This document shows, in pieces, positions 1 through 11,523 of a DNA stretch of 64,000 nucleotides. The number at the start of each line of letters is the position of its first letter. The first letter of the stretch is position 1. Both the position numbers and the translations under genes were made by a program. This DNA is from Saccharum officinarum (taxonomy: Eukaryota > Streptophyta > Magnoliopsida > Poales > Poaceae). The notes beneath the pieces were generated by a model. It did not search any database and was not told the origin of the DNA. It worked only from the letters and a program-made list of their open reading frames with translations. The DNA is taken from assembly GCA_020631735.1 (NCBI GenBank), contig CM036179.1, positions 20,637,063 through 20,701,062 on the forward strand, in the 5' to 3' direction.

Positions 1-3
1 CCA

Positions 4-420
4 CCTAACATCAAAACCTTTGCATGGAGGGTGATCAGAAGAGCTATTGCTACAGGGGTGCGTGCGGGGAACCTGTCCACAAGGATAAGTAAGAACTGTG
101 ACAACTGCAATATGCTTGAAAATGACTCTCATTTATTCTTTGACTGCAATTTTGCAAGAGCTGTTTGGTTCTCTTCCAAAACCCCTCTTCGCACTTCAAT
201 GCTTCCTTTTGAGCAGGATGGTGTACAGGACATCCTTTCCAGGATTGTCAAGACAACCACCACAGATGTTGAGTTGCACAGAATTATGACTACCGTATGG
301 TATCTTTGGAAGGCAAGGAATGATTTAACAGATAACCCCTTCTGGGATCATGAAAAACAAATTACCTCTTTTGCAGGCTCAAACTTAAATGGAGCAGTCA
401 CCCACGGCCTCTCACCTTCA
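4..420 (+). pseudogene. LINE ORF2 fragment: RT-associated zinc-binding domain
   Basis: The translation shows the plant LINE zinc-binding pattern: a PNIKTFAWRV-like start, then NCDNCN, ESHLFFDC-like (here DSHLFFDCNFARAVW) and WYLWKARND. This is the zf-RVT domain found after the reverse transcriptase of plant L1 elements and in many RNase H-like proteins. The frame is open from the window edge, so the N-terminal endonuclease and RT domains, if still present, lie outside. The reading frame is lost in the MITE that begins near 422. Confidence 0.75.
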
Positions 421-421
421 A

Positions 422-550
422 GGTCATGTTCATCTGGCTTATAATCCGTCTTATTCGGCTTGTTTTTTCAGCCGGAACAGTATTTTTCTCTCACAAAAAA
501 TCAGCCAACAGTGTTTTTCAGCCGGCTTATAATTCCAGCCGAACGGCGCC
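422..550. mobile_element. Short MITE-like insertion inside the LINE
   Basis: About 128 bases match a second copy at 56811-56935. Shared blocks include CTTATAATC, TTTTTTCAGCCGGAACA, TATTTTTCTCTCA and AACAGTGTTTTTCAGCCG. The block interrupts the LINE between its zinc-binding and RNase H parts, which shows it inserted after the LINE. The palindrome-like GCCGGA/CAGCCG words at the ends suggest a small hAT-type MITE, but I could not define a clean target-site duplication. Confidence 0.55.
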
Positions 551-595
551 CTCAAATCAGGTGGAGGTTGGCGCCCTCAAATCAGGTGGAGGTTG
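546..595. repeat. 25-bp direct tandem duplication
   Basis: The unit GCGCCCTCAAATCAGGTGG plus AGGTTG occurs twice in a row without change, at 546-570 and 571-595. It lies at the right edge of the MITE-like insert in the LINE. It may be a replication slip or a scar of the insertion. Confidence 0.85.
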
Positions 596-646
596 GCTTT
601 TGCTCGAATTTTTATATTTGCAGGTTGCCTACCTTGCTTGGAGGAC

Positions 647-1183
647 CAAGGTGCTACTCGGATGCTGCTGTTGAACCTGATGGCATATCTGCGGAGGCAA
701 AAACTACTGGACTAAGTATTTCTCCTAGATCCAAATCACCAGACCAAGTGCTATGTCAAAGCAAAAGTGGATCAAGTCACTTCTGTCTTAATGGCAGAAT
801 CGGCTGCCATGACTATGGCTGCAAAAATCAGTTCAACGTTGGGATTTTGTGGCATGACTTTCCTCACTGATAGTCAACAGCTTGCAAATTTGTTCAATGG
901 TCCAGATCTGCATACGCCGCCGCACTGGAACATCAAGCCATTCACTCAAAGATTTCTGAATGATATGATAAACTGCAATTGGAAGATGATGAAGATCCAG
1001 AGAGATTTAAACACCACAGCTCATGTGTTAGCATCCCAGGCTTTCAGAAGCTCTGTGCCAAATGTAAACTATGATGTCCTATCTTGTAGCAATGGCAATC
1101 ATGTAAACAGCTGCCCTATCCTAGAGGCGCTGAGAGGTGTAAACTGGGAGGGTTTCTCCCTTCTCGCAGCATCTTGCTGCTAA
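647..1183 (+). pseudogene. LINE ORF2 fragment: RNase H-like C-terminal domain
   Basis: The translation resembles the RVT_3/RNase H-like tail of plant LINE ORF2. It has a YSDAAV-like first acidic motif near 655, an ESAAMTMAAK helix near 800, FLTDSQQLANL near 860 and RDLNTTAHVLA near 1010. These correspond to the DxS, ExxA, TDSxxL and N-x-x-AHxLA positions of the family. The first half and second half are in different frames (a shift near 765), so no functional protein can be made. It ends just before the poly-A tail. Confidence 0.75.
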
Positions 1184-1261
1184 TAATAAATTGTCTTTTT
1201 GTCAAAAAAAAAAAAAAACCCTCCTCGAACCTCCTCCCTTCCCCTCTCCGCCGCCGCCACC

Positions 1262-3082
1262 ATGCTCCGCGCCGCCCTCACCTCCGGCGGCGGCCGCCTC
1301 ACCGCCTTCGTACCCCGCCACCTCGGTCGCCTCCTCTCCTCCTCTTCCTCATCATCATCCACCATCGCCGCCCTCTTCTCCGACCCCACCCCGCCCGCTG
1401 ACCCGGCCGCCGCGATCCAGTCCGCCGGCGTCGACCTCTCCCACCCGGACACCGTCCCTGCGCTCCTCCTCGACCCGGGGCTCGCGGGAAACTACCCCGC
1501 GGCCTCGCGGTTCTTCTCCTGGGCCGCCTTCGATCCCGCCGCCAAGGCCGCCCTCAACTCCCGGTCCTTCAACTCCATGCTCCAGCTCGCCGCCGCGCAC
1601 GGCGACGCCGAGCGCTTCTGGTCCCTCGTCACCTCCATGCGGTCCAAGGGCTACGGAATCTCCAAGGCCGCCTTCCGTGCCGCCTCCGAGAGCTTCCGGG
1701 CCAAGGACATGGCCAGGGACGCCGACCTTCTCCAGGACGCCTTCGCCGCGCACGGCAGGAACGCGGCGGCGGCCGAGGTATGCAAAGTTCTCCGGGCGCC
1801 GGACAAGGATGACTCCTCGAAGCTGGCCATGCTGAGTGAATCGGGGGTTGAGGTGACTGATGAGTTGGTGGCATTGGTGGTGGAGAAGGTCGGTCAATTC
1901 CCGCGGCAGGCAATGGTGTTCTTCCGATGGGTGGAGCAGTCAGCTGGGTCTGGAATTGGTTGGGGCAAGGTTTACAATGCGATGGCAAGGGTTCTCGGCC
2001 GCGAGGACTGCATCGAGGAGTTCCGCGAGGTCTTGCGGAAGATGAGGGGTAAGGGGCTTGAGATGGACCGGGATGTGTATGTTACCGTCACCGACAGGTA
2101 CCTCAAGAGGATGATGGTTGAGGATGCAGTGGACCTGTTCCGATTCATGGCAAGCAGGCCAGAGAAGCTCTCGACAGAGGATTTTGTTGTCTTGCTCAAG
2201 AAGGTTGTGGTGACTGGTGATTTGGATCTTAAGTTGGTAACAAGGGTTGTGAGGTACTATCAACATGCAGGCAATGAGGTCAAAGCCTTCGCCTTTGATT
2301 CTGTTCTCAAATCATTGAGGAGTGTGGCGAGGCTTGGGGAGAGTGGTAGAGTGCTGATGGCGATGAAGGAAGGTGGCTTTGCACCAGACAGTGTGGACCA
2401 TGAGAAAGCTATTCTTGCAATGTGTGATGCTGGCAATCTTGAAGAAGCACACAAGTATTTGGTTGATGTGGAAGAGTCAGGGCATAAGTTGGGTTCGAAG
2501 GTATGGTCTTCTTTAGTTCAGAAGTATTCTCTTGGTGAAAATATTGACACAGCAGTGTCATGTTTCCATGAAATGCTGGAAAGAAGCGGCAACGAGAATG
2601 TGGGTTCTGCCCTTGAGACACTGGTTTCTGGATTATTTAAGAAGAAAGGGGCAAAGGAAGCATTCAAAGTTCTGAAGAACCTGATGTCCGAAAAGACTGT
2701 GGTTCCTTGGCAAACAACCTACAAGTATTTGATCCACAAGTTGATCCGGCAAGGGCATCTAAAACAAGCATTTGAAGTGCTAGGTTTGATGAAAAGTCAT
2801 GGCTATCCACCATTTATTGATCCTTGTATCACACATATTTCAAAGTCTGGGACAGTGGATGATGCCCTGGGCCTGCTGAATGTGACATCATCAAAAGGGT
2901 TGCCATCAAGAACAGCTTATGTGCGCTTGTTTCAAGCTTTGTTGAAAGAAGATAGGCATGAAGTTGCACAGCAGCTGCTTTCCCAGTCTCCTGCTAGCAT
3001 CCAAAACCATGCTGATGTTCGTGATATTTTCAGTAGGATTAAGATGGAAGAGCCCATTCCAGCGGCATTGGCAGATGGCTGA
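1262..3082 (+). CDS. P-class pentatricopeptide repeat (PPR) protein, likely mitochondrial
   Basis: The gene is an intronless frame of 606 codons. I start it at the ATG at 1262 (context CCGCCACCATG, a strong grass start context). The upstream in-frame ATG at 1199 lies in the LINE poly-A and is not credible. Residues 1 to about 35 are rich in Arg, Ala and Ser with few acidic residues (MLRAALTSGG..., then an eight-Ser run), typical of an organelle presequence. From about residue 90 onward the protein consists of helix-pair repeats of about 35 residues, for example KVYNAMARVLGRE, FDSVLKSLRSVARLG and TYKYLIHKLIRQGHLKQAFE. I see no E, E+ or DYW tail, which makes it P-class. Such proteins bind organellar RNA and act in splicing, stability or translation. 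The target cannot be read from sequence. GC is very high at the 5' end and falls along the gene, as is usual in grasses. Confidence 0.88.
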   Translation: MLRAALTSGGGRLTAFVPRHLGRLLSSSSSSSSTIAALFSDPTPPADPAAAIQSAGVDLSHPDTVPALLLDPGLAGNYPAASRFFSWAAFDPAAKAALNSRSFNSMLQLAAAHGDAERFWSLVTSMRSKGYGISKAAFRAASESFRAKDMARDADLLQDAFAAHGRNAAAAEVCKVLRAPDKDDSSKLAMLSESGVEVTDELVALVVEKVGQFPRQAMVFFRWVEQSAGSGIGWGKVYNAMARVLGREDCIEEFREVLRKMRGKGLEMDRDVYVTVTDRYLKRMMVEDAVDLFRFMASRPEKLSTEDFVVLLKKVVVTGDLDLKLVTRVVRYYQHAGNEVKAFAFDSVLKSLRSVARLGESGRVLMAMKEGGFAPDSVDHEKAILAMCDAGNLEEAHKYLVDVEESGHKLGSKVWSSLVQKYSLGENIDTAVSCFHEMLERSGNENVGSALETLVSGLFKKKGAKEAFKVLKNLMSEKTVVPWQTTYKYLIHKLIRQGHLKQAFEVLGLMKSHGYPPFIDPCITHISKSGTVDDALGLLNVTSSKGLPSRTAYVRLFQALLKEDRHEVAQQLLSQSPASIQNHADVRDIFSRIKMEEPIPAALADG

Positions 3083-3845
3083 TACGTGGCCTAATTGAGC
3101 TTTTGATGGCCATATTTCCAATGACATTCTGAATTTGCCCTTTTGATGTTGTAATAGTGCTTTGAGCTGAGATCAGAAGTTTGTATGTTAGAAACTTCTT
3201 TGCTGAGTTGTTTGCACAATTCTCCAAAGAAATAAGTTACACTTTTTAAATTTCTTTGTCGCTTCGTTATGTTTGACCCACCATATTTCCATACCTTGTG
3301 TTGGCACTTTGGCAGCTACCTGTCGTGTGGATCAATAGCTTGTAGCTTTGTGCTGCTTTCTTATTCCAAGATACAAGTTTAGTTCTTATCCAAATTTAAC
3401 ATGTGCGTATACAAACTATCTGTTTAGGCTGTGACACGATACATGGATTCTTCCATCTTAGCTCCTTCAAATCTTGTGATGATTTTTGATTGTATATACT
3501 ATATACACATCTCTACTTGAACTAACACTGAACTAATCATGTGAGGACATATCTAGGGCTATCTATGCAAAAACTCTTTTCACATTGGCTAGCCATCTAT
3601 GCAAAAGTTGGCCACCAGAAGTAATGGTAAGAGCTGAAACAAACTGTGACGCTAATGGACTATTGCTGATCGTGTCCACAGCTGACAGTTGCTATCATCA
3701 TCTACCTGAACCAATCCACGTTCACCTTACGCCAGTTAGCTTGAACCTGGAATTGCATTTCACAAATACGAGTCATTATTAGTGTTGTTCCGGATCAGAG
3801 ACATTAAATTGCATTGCTTGGGTGAGATGAAGTTCCTCTGAGCAT
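3083..3845. other. Convergent intergenic region / 3' UTRs
   Basis: This is AT-rich DNA between the stop codons of the PPR gene (+) and the C2/GRAM gene (-). It must hold both 3' UTRs and polyadenylation signals. An ORF at 3585-3782 has no recognisable domain and I do not call it. No transposon ends were seen. Confidence 0.6.
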
Positions 3846-6800
3846 TTATCGTGTCTTGAACCAGGGTTGCTTCAGCAATTTATTTACTGGTAATCTGGTA
3901 TGAGGAATCAGTTGGTTTTCAAAAGGGTTACCTTTCCTTGATGTGACCTCCTTCTCGACTTCTGAAAAAATCTCCCTCAGCCTGTTGGCGGAATTCATCA
4001 TGACATTCTTTGCAGCCTTCTTCTGATGCTTAGTGCCCTTCAACCAGGCAATCCCTAACAAAACCTTGATGCTGCAGCTGTTTGGTCTCAAGGGCGTGCT
4101 AGTCATGTGGTACTTCAATTGGACCTGCAATTTCAACAAGCACCAACTGTTACCTGACAATTTGACTAAAATATCCGAGTGCATTAATCGAGCTCTGCTT
4201 TTATGATCTTACACTGGAGTAATCTTCATTTTGGACACCTTGGAGGGTCATCACCTCCTCGACAATCCAGTCATTTTGGTTCGGTAAGTTATACTTTTGC
4301 TGAGTGGTCGTTGCTTCCCCTCCATATCTTGACAAGGTTTTGTCAAACCGGAAGCTTATACGACGTTGGTATACATTACGGTTTAGCAGCTCCCATTCTG
4401 TAGCTGAGTAGTCAACACAACCGGCTCTCTCCATCACTTTGTGTTCCAGTGGACCTCCAGAGAACATCTCCATTAAGGCACTGACCTGCAAATACAGAAT
4501 TTGATGAGATTTCAACAGAAGCATTTGCGACTGCATTTATGAGGTTCCAGACGTGTGTTCATTGGCAAGGCACAAGACTCACGTCGACAGAAAGAACTGC
4601 CGAGTAGACTTCTGACATTTTTACATCTTCGTTGGCCAATAGAGAACCTTCTTCATACGGGTTCTCTTTCAGTTCAGGTTCTTTATCAATCATCTCACCT
4701 TTTTGTTCCAGACCTGGTGACCGCATTTTCCAAATTGCCATAATAATTCTGTCAAAAAGTAGTTTGATACATTAACATAACTATTTGACAAGACAAGCTT
4801 ATATTGCAATAGCAATGGAAGAATAGGACCAAACAATATATAACAAGCTACCGCTAAGGGGTCTTAATAATATAAAATAAATTATTATTAATACGCTATT
4901 TTGTTCCAGAAAATTTGGGTAGGATGACTCGATTTCGTTTGTTCAATTGTGTATGAACGTTCATATAGTTTAGGGAGAAGTATTTATGTGTGTGGAGCTT
5001 ATTTCAAAATAGGATTCCTTAAAAATTCCTTTGAAGCCACACAAAAGAGGGGCATTTCTAACAGCTTATGTAATGACTATAACCATGGAAATTTGAAAAT
5101 CCTGAAAAGTTTTGATGTAACTTCGAATGCCTTCATCAAAGATCCAAGAAAAACACCAAGCTCACAGATGTGAAAGAATCCCAGGTTAGAGCATGGTTCT
5201 TTCTCATCGCTCTAGAATGATCCTACCTTTAAACCCAAAGACCCTAGTCACATCGCTTTCTGTTAATGTAATGAGAACAGATTGCTCAGTTCACCAATTT
5301 GAGTTTCTAGCATGAACATCGAGACAAATTGTAACCAATCTGGCTACCAGGAAATTGCTTCAGATTTCTGTTCGCTGGGTCCAGTCTGGGAAATCAACTT
5401 AGTTGCTTGTTACCACTGAAAAGCCAGATCCTGGGTTGGACCTTGGATATGTATATTTAAGTACTCACCTGAAGAAATTTTAGTTTCCTTTTAAAACCAT
5501 TATTTATATATGATGTGACCTATTTCATGACTTCTTTAAGGCAGGATGACATCCACAGAAAACTATTATTAAATAGGGGATTATTTCAGTCAATGCATCA
5601 GAAAGACAGCAAGCCCTATAGAGAAAAGAGGCAGGAAACTCGGTTGTAGGCCATCATACTACGGTAAGCAAACACCAGTTATTACCTTAAATACCTATAC
5701 TGAATGATGAAGAAATTCGAGATATCTTTTTTTCCTGCCATGTTTTTATTTATGTCATGTCAAAGTGTGTTTGTTGAAGATATTCTGTCAGGACTCAGGG
5801 ACTCAGGAAACAAAATTTCCATAAAGCATTGATGGCAATCCTTTTTGAAAGGCACTTTATCTACTGGTGTGATACAATGATCGATAAAGCATATCTTTAA
5901 AACTTTAACCCGTAATAATCTTAACAAATGTACAGTAGGGTTTCATATCTCTTTGGAATCTTCATATCAGCATGGAATGAAAAGAAAGGGGGGTTAAAGG
6001 AATGATACCTCATACCTGTGAGCATCATTGAATGAAACAAATGTCTGAAAATGGAACTTCAGTCTCCCTTGAGGATCCAGTGCTTTGGCGCCATGCCTGG
6101 CTTCAAGACCTCTGTCCTTGCGAAGGATGATCATCAATGATGGACTGCCAACTGTTGCTAGTTTCGGTGGAACAACCTGGATGTCATCGATATCTTCCCA
6201 AAGGAAGAAAAACTTGGTTTTCCGGCCAAATATATTGGAATAGAATCCAGTTATTCTTGGGGAAAGAAAGAGGCGCCCCTATGAAAAATGATAACTACCT
6301 CAGTTCTTGATTAGTCTGACCAAAACTAGATGCAAAAGATAGAAATAAGATAACAAACTGTGGCGAGTACCAGTGTGCAACGCATCATCAAAAGTGTTTG
6401 TGCAACATATCATCAAATTCAAAAGTGTTCAGGACACCAATTTATCATGAACCATGATAAAACAGAGCACAACTCTTATGTTGTTTTTCTTTTAATTTTT
6501 AATGAACTAAGGTTCCAATGAGACAAAAAAAGGAATTTCATATGCATGATCTACATTGGTTTATATCACATACGCAAGATATCAGGTATGGCGCTGTATA
6601 TTGGACGATGAAAATAAAGGAACATATTTCAAAATACTATTAACTATTCTGAGTCAAGACCTTCTAAGCTAGAACATGTAGTGAAGCCTGATTACCTGAA
6701 GTGGCATTTTCCGTTTTAGATGGCAGGTGAAATCATCAATGAGAAATTCTTCAGGAGGAAGGCTGAAGAGTTTACAGAATGCAGAATTTGTCTGAGATGA

Positions 6801-9800
6801 GCGCAATTGCATCTGAACATTCAGTTATGCAAGTTCAGTAAAAGAATGCATTGTGCGAGCTTTAAAATAAATTCAGAGAACATTTCCCCAGATCAAATTT
6901 TCAACAACTCGTACCTTCTTGCCAACTTCTTTCCCCATTTTTTCCAGATAATTCATAACAACTTCAGTACCCCGCGAATTGTTCAAAAAGATCCGCAGAT
7001 GCAATTTGGGCTGGTGCCCTTGGGGAAACCTTCCATCAAGAGGAAGCCACATGTCACCCAAATCTGACAACTTGCTTTTCACAAAGTTGACTTCTGTTTG
7101 ACCAATAGGAGTTTCATTGCTTGGCCCATCTGAATCATGCACAACCACGTCCAATCTTGCTGGCGGGTCGTCCATCGCATCAAATTCAAATATTTCTGTA
7201 GAGTTGAAAAATCAAAGAATCAGGCAAAACTCAGAGGTCAAGAGGATGAAAGTGTTTCCAGCATGCCATTTCCAGATGTCCTTTTTAACTTGTGGGATGA
7301 GGTAAACTTATAATGTAGAAGCAGCACTTACCATTCCATTTTGGTTCAGAAGTCTGGTATTTGACTGAGCTAGTTTTCCTCTTTCCATTGCAGGTAAAAA
7401 CTACGTAAGGATCAGGAAAACCAGGTGTACCTGCACTTACTACACCGATTCCCTCAATAAGTGCAATAGTCAACAACCAACCATCTCCATGAGCTTTGAC
7501 CCCATGATCACTACCTAATGTTGAGACAAGAAAAACGGAAATTAGATGTGTACATAAGGAATGGATAATTTTGCAAGTTATAGTGAAAATGAATGATAAT
7601 AGCTTTTAAAGATGATTATTTTTTAAAAAAAAAGTCACTTAGAGGACTAAGGGAAACTTACAAAGGACTAGATAGAGGAGTGGTGAAAAAAAAATATTTG
7701 CTTCATTTGGATTAACTCGTTAACATTTACAGGATAGCCTAGATCGGCCATCAGAAAGACATGTAAATATCAGCCATCACACAGAGATGATTACTGGCTT
7801 ACCACGTTGTTTCCAGGCCTGCAAAAAACGTCGCCCTACTTTGATGATATTATGCCCCTGGATGATCAAAATAAGACAAAATACAATCTCTCCAATGGAA
7901 TCTGGAAGATCAATACCAAAATATTCAAGACCGCCATGCACCACATTAGGCTTGGCTAGATGAAGATGTGTAATGATATACAGTGCTGTGCTGAGAGAGC
8001 ATATGAATGCGAAGCTTCCAAGGAAGCGGGCAACCAGCTTCCAGTTTGATTCTTTCTGCGTCTGCAGTGATGCTAAAATCTTATCTTTGGAATTAGCGTC
8101 GTCAAGTTCAGCTACTTTAATTTTCCGGGACAGTACCTCAGAGAAATGTGAATAACCCTCTGCAAGGCCTTGTTTCGCTCCATTCTCTATCATTCCTTTC
8201 AGCATTGTACTCTGAACAAAGTTCAGACGCCAACTTACAGTAAGTTGTGTGATCTGTTCTTCTAATGGCAACTGGGAACCAGATATTATACTGTACAATA
8301 TCTCCACCTTGAAACAATTACCGCATGGAACATCAGGAGTGCTAACACTAGACAAAACTGCAAAAGAACTTCCAGTTGCCTTCAAGTATTTCTGCTCTTC
8401 TGTGGCTTTTACAGATTTAACTAATTTGCTAGCAGCTTTTGTATAAGTTATTGTTCTTTTTAAACAATTCTCGCTATTGTCATGCTTCCAGGGCTCAATT
8501 TGAAATCCACTTGTTCCTTGAAGTTCAGAAACTTCTGGCCAGAAATCTGAAGTTCCAGAAAACAACAATGAATTCAGTTCAGCTGGTGCAATAATGTAAG
8601 ATTGGTCCACTAGTACACCACCAGGCAAGTTTGCCGGCATTTCACAAGCTTGGTCTTTGGACTCCATATTTTTCATTAGTTCATCAAGACTGACCTCAGG
8701 CAGTGTGCAACCCTTGCCATTTTCTCGACACTCAGAATTCATTTGTGTGTTTCGAAACTGGTCTGTGGAAACAGGATCTAATGCTACAGAATGTGTAACG
8801 TCAGCAGTTTTCCTGAAGTATCGAGACATGACCTCCACTACTGATGATGTATCAGCGATGGCACTACCGTCGTCTTCTTCAGGCTCCAGAAGAATGGATT
8901 GCTCTGTGCTGACACAAGACGGTGGCCCTGTGCTTCTAGGGCCTCGGGCCTCCATTATGCTTTGGTTGAAGCCATCCAAACTTTTGAGGCATGCCTGATC
9001 AATGCTGGTACAGGCTGACAGATCCAGGCTACTAGCAGTAGCTGATAATGAGGAGTCATTAGTTTCAATTGACCTGTGGGAGCTGCATGATATATCATCA
9101 ATAGGTTGCGGTGGAGCTTGATGTGCGTCTTCACAAAGGGTGGCCCTAACCGATAAGTATACTCTCAGGCAAATTTCACCTGCAAGGAAATTTGATTGAA
9201 CAGTGAATAATGCAATTTGAAATGATCTTCTCAACATTAAAGCATTCATCAGAATGGGGATAAAAGAAACTGCTGAGGATTGGGGACAAAGACTTGTGAT
9301 ATGTAAAATCACTCAATTAAAGAGGAATTGGCGCATTGCTATGGAAAGTAGAAAAATCTTGACTATGAACGACTTGATCAAGGCGATATGATTTTATTTC
9401 CCTGAACACGTAGGTGGAATCCATGTGTAGAGCAAGCATCCATTCTCCTACCCACACATCTCCTTGGTATCTGTTTCAATTGCTTTGAACCATATCATCA
9501 CCGATGAAGCATTGATTTCCATGGCATGCAAAGAGGAAAAATCGGATGCAAGCAGGGAGTACCGCGCCTTTTCTTCCTGAACTTGGCGGCGCCGCTCCTG
9601 GGCTGGAGCTGGTACCACCTGGTGCCGAGCGAGAGGTCGTCCGTCTCCATGATGGCGGTGAGGGGCACCCTTACCCGGCCCAGGAACTCGGCGCCGAAGA
9701 AGCGGTCCTCGTTGAGCACGGAGACGACGAGCTCCTCGGCGACGTCGCCGACGAGGAACCCGAACTCCTCGTCCCACACGGGGCTGAGGCTCCGCTTCAC

Positions 9801-9986
9801 CACCGTGGTCGCCCGCGGGCGGCGCCGCCCGAGCTGCAGCCGCACGTAGGGGTCGCTGGAGCCGTTGAGGTAGATCGCGGGCAGGCCCCGCGCCTCGATC
9901 ACGTGCACGCGCAGCAGCATCGGCGCGTCGTGGCGGCCGGGCTCGGGGGGACCACCACCCGGCGGGCCCGATGATGGCCGCGCCAT
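3846..9986 (-). CDS. C2 and GRAM/VASt domain protein, nine exons
   Basis: I built the model from ORFs and GT/AG sites, all in consistent phase: 9986-9563, 9179-7803, 7514-7332, 7195-6915, 6812-6696, 6278-6016, 4748-4583, 4485-4213 and 4124-3846, giving 1120 residues. Domain order is C2 (about 23-130, with LNGSSDPYV), a long polar linker, a first VASt domain (about 347-492), two hydrophobic segments (about 523-547 and 570-584), a second C2 (about 610-720, with PGFPDPYVVF), GRAM (about 756-880) and a second VASt domain (about 910-1080). This is the layout of the Arabidopsis At1g03370-type C2-GRAM proteins. GRAM/VASt proteins bind membrane lipids and are thought to work at membrane contact sites. 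The start at 9986 is the first ATG giving an intact C2; an upstream in-frame ATG at 10172 adds only an unlikely leader. The last exon's 3' end is the least certain part, because a GT in it could also act as a donor. Confidence 0.85.
4749..6015 (-). other. Large intron of the C2/GRAM gene
   Basis: This 1267-base intron is by far the longest in the gene. It is AT-rich, and I recognise no transposon ends or conserved coding piece in it. A 75-codon plus-strand frame at 4949-5173 has no domain. Confidence 0.65.
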
Positions 9987-10330
9987 CCGGCGGGGGACGG
10001 ACGAGCGCCGCGATGGTGCGACGAGAAGAAGGGAGAGAGAGAGAGATCGAGCAGCAATGGCGGGTCCGCGACCGACCTCCGTGGAATTGGGGATTTGGAT
10101 GAGGCGAGAGGGGGGGCGTGGGGGATTGCCCGCGGCCGTTTGAATTCGGGAGGCGTTTATCCCGTGGCGCATTTCTCACCTCATGATTCGTGCGTGTGGG
10201 AGGAGGAGGCATTTCGCGGGCCGTTGGATCCGAGGGAGGGGGGGTGGTTCCAGCCTAACGCGTGGGGCTGTTCCGATAGGCTCGGAACGCCTCAGGTTTA
10301 TATAAACTGAATATAAATGATCCCTCAAAA
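9987..10330 (-). promoter_or_regulatory. Promoter / 5' leader region of the C2/GRAM gene
   Basis: The first 150 bases upstream of the start codon are GC-rich and carry a GA/CT microsatellite (about 10030-10051), common in grass 5' leaders. A TATATAAA-like word lies at about 10299-10306 on the other strand reading. Its position relative to a real transcription start is unknown. The same region exists as the inverted copy at about 63655-63994, with a four-base shorter GA run. Confidence 0.4.
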
Positions 10331-11187
10331 AAAACTGAATATAAATGAGATTAAATCGGGGCAGCAACTTCTCCTCGTTATACGAGTATATGAGCTGTGC
10401 TCCGCTGTGATTTTCCCACAGTGGCTGCAGTGTATTGATTAGTACGTATCTACGAGCTGTAGCCTGTAGGTGCTCCTCAATGGTTGCTGTTGCTGCAGCA
10501 GCAGCCCTGTCTTGCGAAATATGAAGAGAAAAAACATGCATTCCAACAAGTTAACAAGCTAAATTTCGTTTGGCACTGCATTACTTACGCCACTAAAGGT
10601 CAAACAATCTCTTCTTCTTTCTTGTTACCGCGCAGAGGCAAGGACATTGCCAAAAGCACATGAAAATGGAACAGCCCAACCCATGTATATTATTAAGGGT
10701 ATACGAGAAATATCATATTGTTATGCTGATAAATGGCCCTTGCATATGACTGCTGCATTTAAGTGTTAATACGAGCTTAAATAGGATCAAGTGTGCGGTG
10801 CCTATATCCACTTTTGTATTGTTGTCACCTAGACTAGTTATAACACATATAACGAGGGCATCTAGTGGCAAATAAATCCAAAAGGAGGACATGTAATATA
10901 CAAATAATCCAAGCTACATAGAACATGATTTTAGAAAAAAAATTGAAATTAGTCTCATATTTTTACGAGCTAAAACAAAAAATCTATAGATTTTCTAAGA
11001 TTAAATCACATTTTATGATTTTTAGCTATATAATTTTTAAAAACATATTGGACAACTTTGGAAATTCATTTCTATAAAATTTTTCAGTCCATTTGACGAC
11101 CCTAGACTCTCAATATGATTCGATTTACCTCTTGATTGGTGACCAAGGCTTTATTGTGCAAAAATCCCTGCAGGAGTCTAAAGCCTC
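10331..11187. other. Intergenic region between the SINE and the C2/GRAM promoter
   Basis: AT-rich sequence with no gene or transposon end that I recognise. A 121-codon minus-strand frame at 10176-10541 has no family features and I do not call it. The same sequence is present in the inverted arm. Confidence 0.5.
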
Positions 11188-11505
11188 AAAACTCGGCCCG
11201 GTAGGGGAAAGACCTCCCTCATGGCATTCCACTTAAGAAGAAACTTCTCAGTAGCCCGAACCGAGAAACCCTTCGAACCCTGACCCCGCCCTGACACTAG
11301 GACGGGAGACCGCGGGCACCGATGCCTGGGCCGGTCCGTAGACCGTCGCCGCAGGCCGGAAACGGGCCGTCACACTAGTGCTTTGGCACACGGGACCAGC
11401 GAGGGGGTTTTTTACCCTCAACCGAAATTCGCTCCCACCGGGAGTCGAATCCCGGACCTGAGGGGTGCCGCCGGAGTGCTAGACCAACTGATCTAGCATC
11501 CTTTG
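11188..11505 (-). mobile_element. tRNA-derived SINE (left-arm copy)
   Basis: A 318-base element on the minus strand starts with a tRNA-like head that has an A-box-like TAGATCAGTTGGTCTAG and a B-box-like GGTCCGGGATTCGACTCCC. It ends in a short T run (GAGTTTT). It is flanked by perfect 18-base direct repeats, GAGGCTTTAGACTCCTGC on the minus strand (11170-11187 and 11506-11523). This is a target-site duplication typical of LINE-driven insertion. Both repeats and the element are preserved in the other arm. Confidence 0.85.
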
Positions 11506-11523
11506 GCAGGAGTCTAAAGCCTC

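Larger units (their letters stand above)
1..1218 (+). mobile_element. LINE (non-LTR retrotransposon) 3' end, degenerate
   Basis: The 3' part of a plant L1-type LINE runs in from the left edge. It holds the zinc-binding tail of the reverse transcriptase (about 31-420), then an RNase H-like domain (about 650-1183), then a poly-A run of 15 A at 1204-1218. The order zinc-binding domain, RNase H, poly-A is the usual end of plant LINE ORF2. The copy is dead: the domains are in different frames and a MITE sits between them. The tail ends 43 bases before the start codon of the PPR gene, so the element supplies or abuts that gene's leader. Its 5' part is outside the window. Confidence 0.8.

Noticed and set aside
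1191..1897. Long antisense and alternate-frame ORFs over the PPR 5' end
   Set aside because: They are shadows of the GC-rich PPR coding frame.
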